Notes under the pieces: generated by a model
What the model was told of the DNA's origin: nothing
The model's database searches: none
What the model saw: only the letters and a program-made list of their open reading frames with translations
Part shown: in pieces, positions 1 to 6,570 of the stretch
Numbering within the stretch: the stretch's first letter is position 1
How the letters are laid out: every line of letters begins with the position of its first letter
Position numbers and translations under genes: made by a program
Assembly (NCBI GenBank): GCA_964426075.1
Contig: CAYROP010000013.1
Location: 1 to 27,005 of the forward strand
DNA from: CAYQLK01 sp964426075
Lineage (GTDB): Bacteria > Patescibacteriota > Microgenomatia > CAYQLK01
Length of the DNA stretch: 27,005 nt
Direction of reading: 5' to 3'

Positions 1-123
1 GACCCCGCCACCTGACATCAGTTCGGTATCAGTCAAGCAAAGTAAAACAAATCTAAACTCCTGTTAGTTAATTTGCGCGTTAAGCCGAAAAATTATATTT
101 CACTTTCAGTTTCATGGCAAACA

Positions 124-1128
124 ATGTTTTTTATAAATTGTATTTTGATAAAATTGAAAAATATTGTTTTTTCTATTTGTCTCTTGAAAACTCCAAAAAA
201 AATACTCATTTTAGTTTCACTCCAGATTATAGTTATTATTTGGTTAATTATTTTTATCTCTGAAAAACATTCAAATCGAATAAAAATTATTAACAATGGT
301 TTAAATATTCAAAGCGAAACAGTTCCTTCAAACCAGTCGAACCTATTTTATTTCTACGAACCAGGGCACGATTTTATTGATAGTCATACTGATCAACTTA
401 AAGGTGTAGATATAGATTTAAAAATTTTTTTTAACAAGGACACACTAAACGAGCCAGTTGACTATTCTTTAAACAAACCAGATGATGTTTTCAGAATAAT
501 TACGCTTGGAGATTCATCCACTTTTGGAGTTTATGTTAGCACCTTAAAAAACTATTCAGAGCAACTTGAATATTTACTGAACAAAGAAAAAACTTGTTCA
601 AAATATTCAAAAATCGAAGTGATAAACCTTGGAGTTCCAGGTTACGATCAAGAATACGCCCTTGAAAGGTTCATCCGTCGAGGTAAAAAATACAAGCCAG
701 ATTTAGTAATTTGGCATCTAGTAAGTATTGAAAAACATAATGAAACCTTTATTCCATTTTTAAAAAGTAACCCGAAAGCAACCTCAGAAGATATTGAAAA
801 ATTTTTAAAAAAGACAGACGAGGAAACAATGTTAGAAAGGCAGAAAAAACCAATTTTAGATTTTTTAAATGAATTTGATAATAAAACTATATTTTTAACT
901 GAATCCTATGATTCCTCAAAAATCAACGATGAGTTTAATGATTTTATCGACGGCTTGACCAACACAAACTCAAATGTTAAAAAACTAAGAAATATTTTTG
1001 TTCTAGGTAATACAAAGAACAAAGTTATTTTTGAAAATGACGGACATCCTAATAACAAGGGACATTTTTTAATTGCAAATCACTTAGCGAATTATCTAAA
1101 AAATAATAAACTTATTTGCTCACAATAA
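124..1128 (+). CDS. Membrane-anchored SGNH/GDSL-family hydrolase, paralogue 1
   Basis: An SGNH-fold esterase/acyltransferase-like protein with an N-terminal membrane anchor and an outside-facing catalytic domain. Block I reads LGDSSTFG with the nucleophile Ser131, and the C-terminal block reads DGHPNNKGH with Asp306 and His308 completing the triad. Its architecture matches the two paralogues at 2978 and 4152. The start is uncertain. An in-frame TTG at 73 gives a longer frame, but a -10-like TATATT at 94-99 lies inside it, so ATG 124 is preferred. TTG 184 would leave a single membrane segment, as in the paralogues. The stop overlaps the convergent carbamoyltransferase by 17 bp. The substrate is unknown; surface-glycan or lipid acyl modification is inference. 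Confidence 0.75.
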   Translation: MFFINCILIKLKNIVFSICLLKTPKKILILVSLQIIVIIWLIIFISEKHSNRIKIINNGLNIQSETVPSNQSNLFYFYEPGHDFIDSHTDQLKGVDIDLKIFFNKDTLNEPVDYSLNKPDDVFRIITLGDSSTFGVYVSTLKNYSEQLEYLLNKEKTCSKYSKIEVINLGVPGYDQEYALERFIRRGKKYKPDLVIWHLVSIEKHNETFIPFLKSNPKATSEDIEKFLKKTDEETMLERQKKPILDFLNEFDNKTIFLTESYDSSKINDEFNDFIDGLTNTNSNVKKLRNIFVLGNTKNKVIFENDGHPNNKGHFLIANHLANYLKNNKLICSQ

Positions 1129-2788
1129 ACGAACCAATTACAAGAGTATCAATTTTAGTTTTTAAATAGGTTTCGATTGCCTGTTGAGGGCTTTCAACTA
1201 ATGGTTGTCCCTTTAGATTAAAACTCGTATTTAGTAGAACTGCTGTACCAGATTTGTTCCCAAAGTCTTTTATTAATTTGTAAATAAACCCTGAATCTTT
1301 TTTTACACTTTGCACCCTACAACTTCCATCAACATGAGTAACTGCAGGAATTTTTGATTTAATTTCTTCTTTTACCTCTAAGCATATATTCATCATTGTT
1401 AAATCAATTCCAGATGAATTATTAAAGTAAATTTTAATTTTTTCAGCAATTGTTATAGCGGCAAACGGTCGAAACTGTTCTCTAATTTTTATCTTATTCA
1501 CAACTTCCCTTTGTTTTAAGGGAAATGGTGATGAAATTATTGATCTATTTCCTAGAGCTCGTGGACCAAACTCCATTTTGTCTTGGAATAAGGCGACAAT
1601 TTGACCTTTCATTAGTTTTTGTGCAACTAACTTAATTTTTTGATCATCAGTAACCTTTTTATATTTTAAGTTTTTTTGGATAAGAACAGATTTAATTTTT
1701 TCATCACTATATTCACTTCCTAACAGCAAACTTGATTTTGTTCTTTTGAATCGATTATCAAAATATTTGCTTGCAAGTAATGCTCCACCAATAGCACACC
1801 CGCCATCACCACTAGAACCGAATATGAATAATTTTTTATAAGATGAATTAGAAATAATTTTGCCATTTATCACTGCGTTTAAAGCAACTCCACCCCCAAG
1901 GCACAAATAATCGTTTTTAGTAATTTGGTAAGAATAATTTACAATTCGTAAGACTAATATTTCCATTGTCTTTTGAATACTTGCGGCCAAATCTTTATGA
2001 TATTGAGAATATTTTTGGCCTTGCTTTATTGGAGACCCAAATATGTTTTCAAACTGTTTAGACCACATTTTATTTTTGTATTCAAACGCAAAATATTTTG
2101 TTTTTAACTTAAAACTTCCATTCTTATTAACCTCTAATAGAGATAGAACTTTATCTAAATATTTTGGTTGACCATATGCCGCCAGTCCCATTAATTTATA
2201 TTCACCCTCATTTACTTCAAAACCCAAAAAAGATGTAAAGGTCGAATAAAGAAGTCCTAGAGAATTTGGGTAAGTTATTTCCTTAATCGGATTAAGTTTG
2301 TTTTTGTTCGCTTTCCAAATAACAGTGGTTTGATATTCTCCCACGCCGTCAATTGTAATTACGGTTGCTTTTTCAAATTGGCTTGTATAAAAGGACGCCG
2401 CAGCATGTGATAAATGATGATTAGAAAATACTATTTTTCCGTTGTAATTTAATTTTTTTCTAATTTGTTTTTCAATTATTATTTTTTCATTCAACCACTC
2501 GGGTACTGAGCTTATAAACATTTTGTAGGATTTTGGAAAATGTTTAACAATCCCTTCAAGTATTCTTTCAAATTTGAGTAATGGTTTTTCATAGTAGCAA
2601 ACCAAATCAATGTCTGAAATTTTTAGTGATGTTTGTTCAAGGCATTTATTTACAGCTAAAACAGGAAAGCTGTTATCATGTTTTTTTCGACTTAATCTTT
2701 CTTCTTCGATTGCGCAAATTATTTGACCATTTTCAATAATTGCCGCTGCACTATCGTGATAGTAAGCATTTAACCCCAAAATTTTCAT
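1112..2788 (-). CDS. NodU/CmcH-family O-carbamoyltransferase
   Basis: A full-length (558 aa) enzyme of the family that transfers carbamoyl from carbamoyl phosphate, through carbamoyl-AMP, to a hydroxyl of a sugar or natural product. The N-terminal Kae1-like domain carries MKILGLNAYYHDS, the metal/nucleotide site HHLSH (His124, 125, 128), DGVGE (147-151), KLMGLAAYG (~198-206), GGGVALN (~298-304) and SGDGG (~326-330). The C-terminal domain carries EFGPRALGNRS (406-416), REQFRPFA (436-443), THVDG (~484-488) and LLNTSFN (~518-524). All key motifs are present, so it should be active. The start shares one base with the stop of the upstream small membrane gene (TAATG), which implies translational coupling. 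The acceptor is unknown. No glycosyltransferases are nearby. Confidence 0.93.
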   Translation of the reverse strand: MKILGLNAYYHDSAAAIIENGQIICAIEEERLSRKKHDNSFPVLAVNKCLEQTSLKISDIDLVCYYEKPLLKFERILEGIVKHFPKSYKMFISSVPEWLNEKIIIEKQIRKKLNYNGKIVFSNHHLSHAAASFYTSQFEKATVITIDGVGEYQTTVIWKANKNKLNPIKEITYPNSLGLLYSTFTSFLGFEVNEGEYKLMGLAAYGQPKYLDKVLSLLEVNKNGSFKLKTKYFAFEYKNKMWSKQFENIFGSPIKQGQKYSQYHKDLAASIQKTMEILVLRIVNYSYQITKNDYLCLGGGVALNAVINGKIISNSSYKKLFIFGSSGDGGCAIGGALLASKYFDNRFKRTKSSLLLGSEYSDEKIKSVLIQKNLKYKKVTDDQKIKLVAQKLMKGQIVALFQDKMEFGPRALGNRSIISSPFPLKQREVVNKIKIREQFRPFAAITIAEKIKIYFNNSSGIDLTMMNICLEVKEEIKSKIPAVTHVDGSCRVQSVKKDSGFIYKLIKDFGNKSGTAVLLNTSFNLKGQPLVESPQQAIETYLKTKIDTLVIGSFIVSK

Positions 2789-3009
2789 TAATATTTTGTC
2801 CTTGGATCAAAGCTGGTAGTTTCAGGTTGTTGCCAACCAAGTTGTTTTTTTCTTGAATAGCTTAATTGATAAAGAATATAACAGAAAGGAAATATAATAA
2901 AATAAAGAAAAGTAAGTATTAACTTAACAATAAACAAATTAATAAATACACTAATTTTTTTCAACAATTTTAAATAAATGATAAGACGAATTTTGACAAT
3001 ATTAATCAT
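2788..3009 (-). CDS. Short SxtJ-like small membrane protein
   Basis: A small protein with one long or two short membrane segments (about residues 18-48), followed by a basic turn and a polar tail LGWQQPETTSFDPRTKY. The tail resembles the C-terminus of SxtJ-family proteins, which end in a tryptophan-proline stretch after a TPxGLxxRL-like helix and sit beside carbamoyltransferases. At 73 aa or less it is about half the usual SxtJ length, as if only the C-terminal part remains. Its stop overlaps the carbamoyltransferase start (TAATG). ATG 3009 overlaps the divergent hydrolase start at 2978 by 32 bp; TTG at 2967 or 2964 would avoid this and still include the membrane part. The family call is by pattern only. 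Confidence 0.55.
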   Translation of the reverse strand: MINIVKIRLIIYLKLLKKISVFINLFIVKLILTFLYFIIFPFCYILYQLSYSRKKQLGWQQPETTSFDPRTKY

Positions 3010-3961
3010 ATTTCAAATTTTTTTAATTTTTTCACTATTAGCTTTTATATCTATACAAAATAGCACAATAAAAAGTTATTCATCAGTAATTGATGCCTCA
3101 AGCCTTGAAAAAAAAGATGATAATTCATATTTCTTTCAGTTAAAACCAAACACAATTTTTAACTTTTCAACACCAAAAAACTTAACCCAAGTTAGCTATT
3201 TAACAAATAATGATGGGTTAAATGAAAAAAATAATATCGAAATTCCTAAACCAGAAAAGACGATTAGAATAATCAGTCTAGGTAACTCTTTTACCTTTGG
3301 ATTGTTTGTCAAAACAGAAGATAATTACTCAGAAAAAGTCGAAGAATTACTAAATGATAAAAGTCGATGTATTTCGAATAATAAATTTGAGGTGATAAAT
3401 TTAGGCGTTTCAGGATATGGATTTGATTATGCGGCCAAACATTTTTTAGATAAAGCACTTAAGTATGAGCCAGATTATATTATTTGGATGGTTCAGGATG
3501 AGAGTATAAATTTTCCCAGCCAACTATTTTACAAACTTCGCCAACAAATAGCAGAATCCAGAGGTTTAGTAAATAGTAATGAAAAAGTAGAAGAAAAAAT
3601 TCCAGGCTATAACAATAACCTGATGGTAGAAATAGAGTTAGCTGCTAGAGAAGAAGTCGAGTTGAAATATACTGATACGGAAAGGATAGAAATTCAAAAT
3701 AAGGAATTCAAATTATTAAATCAAGCAGCTCCAATACCGGTAAGTTTTTTTAGCTATTCTGGAAGACTGAATGGGTCGAATCAACAGTTTATAGATTCGT
3801 TAACCAAAAAATATAAAAATATAAAGCTACTAAATCCAATAAGTGGAATATCAAACAAAGAAAATCATTTTGCTGACGACGCTCATCCCAATGAAAATGG
3901 CCACGCATTAATTGCAGAGAATCTATTTGATCAGTTAAAAGACGCTTATTGTAGTAATTAA
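2978..3961 (+). CDS. Membrane-anchored SGNH/GDSL-family hydrolase, paralogue 2 (GNS variant)
   Basis: A 327-residue protein with a single N-terminal membrane helix (about residues 6-26) and an SGNH domain. Block I is LGNSFTFG, so the usual GDS is GNS around nucleophile Ser104. The C-terminal Asp-x-His is DDAHPNENGH (Asp301, His303). The conserved block EVINLGVSGYGFDYA resembles the corresponding blocks of the other two paralogues. It is nested between - strand genes: its start overlaps the head of the SxtJ-like gene and its stop overlaps the DUF5989 gene by 4 bp. No SD motif precedes ATG 2978. A peripheral esterase or acyltransferase role is inferred from the fold; the substrate is unknown. 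Confidence 0.8.
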   Translation: MIRRILTILIIFQIFLIFSLLAFISIQNSTIKSYSSVIDASSLEKKDDNSYFFQLKPNTIFNFSTPKNLTQVSYLTNNDGLNEKNNIEIPKPEKTIRIISLGNSFTFGLFVKTEDNYSEKVEELLNDKSRCISNNKFEVINLGVSGYGFDYAAKHFLDKALKYEPDYIIWMVQDESINFPSQLFYKLRQQIAESRGLVNSNEKVEEKIPGYNNNLMVEIELAAREEVELKYTDTERIEIQNKEFKLLNQAAPIPVSFFSYSGRLNGSNQQFIDSLTKKYKNIKLLNPISGISNKENHFADDAHPNENGHALIAENLFDQLKDAYCSN

Positions 3962-4110
3962 ATAATCGGGTAGATAAATAACGGAACGGGCGAAACCTGA
4001 GCTGCGAAAACAATTAGCGCAATAATAATTAAAAATAATATTATTGGTATAATCCAAATTTTTTTTGAACTAAATGCGAGGTTAACAAGTTCCTTAATTG
4101 AGTCGAACAT
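3958..4110 (-). CDS. DUF5989-family small membrane protein
   Basis: A 50-residue gene, easily missed because of its size. It reads MFDSIKELVNLAFSSKK, then a hydrophobic helix IWIIPIILFLIIIALIVFAA, then QVSPVPLFIYPII. The layout (short amphipathic N-terminus, lysine pair, W-x-x-P-I helix, AQxSxxxPFIYxxF-like end) is the recognisable DUF5989 pattern. That family is typically encoded beside carbamoyltransferases and SxtJ, as here. Its 3' end overlaps the end of the + strand hydrolase by 4 bp. It diverges from SGNH paralogue 3 across a 41 bp gap. The function is unknown; it may be a membrane partner of the carbamoyltransferase. Confidence 0.8.
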   Translation of the reverse strand: MFDSIKELVNLAFSSKKIWIIPIILFLIIIALIVFAAQVSPVPLFIYPII

Positions 4111-4151
4111 AAAACATTTTCAACTTATATAATTCATTATTACAAACGACT
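4111..4151. promoter_or_regulatory. Divergent promoter gap between DUF5989 and SGNH hydrolase 3
   Basis: This 41 bp gap separates two divergent start codons. On the + strand a perfect -10 hexamer, TATAAT, lies at 4128-4133 with no good -35, giving a predicted leader of about 12 nt before ATG 4152. On the - strand only AT-rich -10-like sequence is seen, overlapping the same bases. Any regulator binding here would affect both genes. Confidence 0.4.
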
Positions 4152-5165
4152 ATGATTGCTATCAAGGTTTTATCTAAAAAAACATTCTTTGTAATTCTCT
4201 TTGTACAGATTATTCTAATAATCTTATTACTATTAAACATTTATAGATCGGCTCTGAATATTCAAGTAACCGACAGTAAAGTTAAGGGCGAGTATACAAG
4301 CTATTCAAAACTAAAATACTTTTATGAGCCAATCGCCTATCAATCTTCAATTAATCCAGTGCCCTACGAGGCTCAAACTGTTCAGTATCTGATTAATGGT
4401 GACGGGTTAAACGATCTAGGTGAATATACAAAACAAAAAGCTAAAAATGTATACAGAATTTTAGTTTTTGGCGACTCTTTTACATTTGGTACATATGTAA
4501 ATACTGCTGAGTCATATCCTGAGGTGTTAGAGCAGGCTATGGCAAATTCTTGTATGAGTAAAAAAATCGAAGTATTAAATTTTGGTGTTCAAGGTTACGA
4601 TCTTGAGTATATGATAGAGAGGATGAGGTTAAAGGGTGTGGAATATGATCCAGACCTAGTTATTTTTTTGCTTAAAGAAAACGATGTTAATCGAATTTTT
4701 AGTCAAACACTCGATCGCTTTTCTAACATGATTAGTAAAAAAAACAATATTCCTGTAAAAGATTTACCCAAAGAAGCAATTCAATTTGGAACAAATGAAT
4801 TCGGGTCTGAACAGGAAAAAACCGAGATGTTTCGAATTGCCAGTATTGAAACTGGTGAAGAAATTCCCGAAGAAGAATTAATTGCACACAATATTCGCTT
4901 ATTAAAAGAATTAGACTCGATGAATTCAAAAGAAAAATTAATCATCAGCTTTCCTGACGGATATAAAAACACAATAAACATTAAAAAATCTATCGAGAAT
5001 TTTGTAAATAATAATAAAAATTTTGTATTCTATGATGGATTACCAAATATCAACGAACAAGGTTTAACGATTAAAAATGACTTACATCCAAATGTAGAAG
5101 GACACCGCAGAATTGCTAACTCAATCAAAGATTATTTATTGCTAAATTACAATTTATGCGACTGA
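4152..5165 (+). CDS. Membrane-anchored SGNH/GDSL-family hydrolase, paralogue 3
   Basis: A 337-residue SGNH hydrolase with an N-terminal membrane helix (about residues 10-29). Block I is FGDSFTFG with Ser109. The segment KKIEVLNFGVQGYDLEYM matches the other paralogues, and the catalytic Asp-x-His lies in NDLHPNVEGH (Asp310, His312). LLKENDVNRIF (around residue 175) may supply the Asn of block III. The stop overlaps the next gene, a Lit-like transacylase, by 10 bp, followed by lgt, so this hydrolase appears to be co-transcribed with lipoprotein-modifying enzymes. A lipid or acyl substrate is therefore worth considering, but that is inference from context. Confidence 0.82.
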   Translation: MIAIKVLSKKTFFVILFVQIILIILLLLNIYRSALNIQVTDSKVKGEYTSYSKLKYFYEPIAYQSSINPVPYEAQTVQYLINGDGLNDLGEYTKQKAKNVYRILVFGDSFTFGTYVNTAESYPEVLEQAMANSCMSKKIEVLNFGVQGYDLEYMIERMRLKGVEYDPDLVIFLLKENDVNRIFSQTLDRFSNMISKKNNIPVKDLPKEAIQFGTNEFGSEQEKTEMFRIASIETGEEIPEEELIAHNIRLLKELDSMNSKEKLIISFPDGYKNTINIKKSIENFVNNNKNFVFYDGLPNINEQGLTIKNDLHPNVEGHRRIANSIKDYLLLNYNLCD

Positions 5166-5782
5166 TTACTCTTGCTCCTGTTTTATTAATTATTGGAATA
5201 TTTTTAATCTTAACTGTTTATCCAATTCTTTTTGTATCACAAAATAGTGGTTTTTATAGATATCATTTTTCGCGAAATCCCAATATTTCAGAACAGGAAA
5301 TAGAAGAATCAGTTCAGATTTCAAGAAAAATTACTGATTTTCTGATTTATGGCAATACACTACCTGTTGAAACAATGTCAAAAAGATCAGTTATTCATAT
5401 GTTCGACGTCCGTGATATTTATCAAAGAGCATTAGTCTTACCAATTATTATTTTCTTATTCTCTTTACTTTTCTATTATTTAGAAGGTCAGAAGTTTACC
5501 CAAAAATCACTTTTATCAGGACCAATTTTAGCTCTAGGATTTTATTTAATCCTTGGATTAGCTGGAAAAAAAGTTTTTGATTTTATATTTATAAAATTTC
5601 ATCATATTTTTTACACCAATGACTTGTGGATGCTTGACCCAAATGATATGTTGATTAAACTTTATCCCGATGAGTTTTTTAGCAGACTTATTACTTTTAG
5701 TGCTGCAGTAACAATATTTATTTCATTATTAACAATTTTAATTATTAAAAAACATAAATTATGCCTCAATCGATTCAAATAG
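5156..5782 (+). CDS. lit: Lit-like lipoprotein intramolecular transacylase (DUF1461/TIGR01906 membrane protein)
   Basis: A 208-residue integral membrane protein with about four helices (residues ~5-27, 93-109, 119-136, 178-197). It carries the hallmarks of the DUF1461/TIGR01906 family: HMFDVR with His81, and FHHIFYTNDLWMLDP with His149/His150, followed by LIKLYPDEFF. Lit, the characterised member in Enterococcus and Bacillus, moves an acyl chain from the diacylglyceryl group of a lipoprotein to its N-terminal cysteine amine, giving lyso-form lipoproteins; conserved histidines are catalytic there. Immediate overlap with lgt (22 bp) supports a lipoprotein role. The start ATG lies inside the hydrolase gene. 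Family membership looks firm; identical chemistry in this lineage is inference. Confidence 0.72.
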   Translation: MRLITLAPVLLIIGIFLILTVYPILFVSQNSGFYRYHFSRNPNISEQEIEESVQISRKITDFLIYGNTLPVETMSKRSVIHMFDVRDIYQRALVLPIIIFLFSLLFYYLEGQKFTQKSLLSGPILALGFYLILGLAGKKVFDFIFIKFHHIFYTNDLWMLDPNDMLIKLYPDEFFSRLITFSAAVTIFISLLTILIIKKHKLCLNRFK

Positions 5783-6549
5783 GTGATTTAACAATTCGGT
5801 TGTATGGAATTATTTTCTCTCTTTCCGTATTGTCTGCATATATCCTGATTGGAAAACTGGCCAACTTATCCAATATAAACAAAAAACATTTAGAAGCTAC
5901 CTTATATATAGTTTTAATTTTTGGCCTAATAGGAGCAAGATTTTATCACGTATTTGACGAGTGGAATTATTATTCAAAAAACCCAATCGATATTATAAAA
6001 ATTTGGAACGGAGGGGTAGGAATATATGGTGGACTAATTTTGGCTCTGATAGCACTAATCGTATTCTGTAAAGCCAAAAAACAAAAAATTTTACCAATAT
6101 TAGATGTAATTACTCCTGGAGTGTTGCTAGCCCAAGCAATTGGTAGATGGGGGAATTATTTTAATCAAGAAGCCTACGGTTATCCAAGCACCTTGCCTTG
6201 GGCAATAAAAATTGATCCAATTAATAGACTTAGAGGCTTCGAAAAGTATGAATATTTTCACCCGACATTTTTATATGAATCATTACTATCCTTATTTTTT
6301 GTTTTTATATTAATATTTCTCTTTTATAAAAAAAATCGAAATCAAGGACAAATTTTTGCTTTTTATCTCGTGTTTTACGGAATAACAAGGTTAATTACCG
6401 AACATTTTAGAATCGATACCTGGGAACAAGGGGGATTAAAAATTGCTGATTTAATAAGTTTAATTCTAATACTGTCTGGTTCATTCTTAATCAATAAACA
6501 GAAAATATTAAAGGTATTTAAGCTTGACAAAATCTGGCACTCATATTAA
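5761..6549 (+). CDS. lgt: Prolipoprotein diacylglyceryl transferase Lgt
   Basis: Transfers diacylglyceryl from phosphatidylglycerol to the lipobox cysteine of prolipoproteins in the cytoplasmic membrane. At 262 aa it is close to normal length with about seven membrane helices. The Lgt signature AIGRWGNYFNQEAYG is at residues 126-140 (Arg129 corresponds to the essential signature arginine), HPTFLYESL follows at ~167, and YGITRLITEHFR near 220 holds the second conserved arginine. The GGxxxxGG loop reads GGVGIYGG (84-91), with Tyr where Escherichia coli has essential His103; other phyla also vary here. ATG 5761 lies inside the preceding lit-like gene. No lspA or obvious lipobox protein is in the window. 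Confidence 0.96.
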   Translation: MPQSIQIGDLTIRLYGIIFSLSVLSAYILIGKLANLSNINKKHLEATLYIVLIFGLIGARFYHVFDEWNYYSKNPIDIIKIWNGGVGIYGGLILALIALIVFCKAKKQKILPILDVITPGVLLAQAIGRWGNYFNQEAYGYPSTLPWAIKIDPINRLRGFEKYEYFHPTFLYESLLSLFFVFILIFLFYKKNRNQGQIFAFYLVFYGITRLITEHFRIDTWEQGGLKIADLISLILILSGSFLINKQKILKVFKLDKIWHSY

Positions 6550-6552
6550 TAT
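6524..6552 (+). promoter_or_regulatory. Sigma70-type promoter of lon
   Basis: TTGACA at 6524-6529, a 17 bp spacer, and TATAAT-like TAATAT at 6547-6552. The consensus -35 and ideal spacing make this one of the best promoters in the window. It overlaps the end of lgt. The predicted start near 6559 leaves a leader of only about 11 nt before ATG 6571, with no SD motif. No CIRCE or other heat-shock operator was seen. Confidence 0.75.
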
Positions 6553-6570
6553 AAGTGCTAATTAAGTTTT

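Noticed and set aside
3789..4013. A 74-codon - strand frame overlapping the DUF5989 gene in another frame
   Set aside because: Its translation is Arg/Leu/Phe-rich with no family pattern; the 50-codon DUF5989 frame explains the region better.
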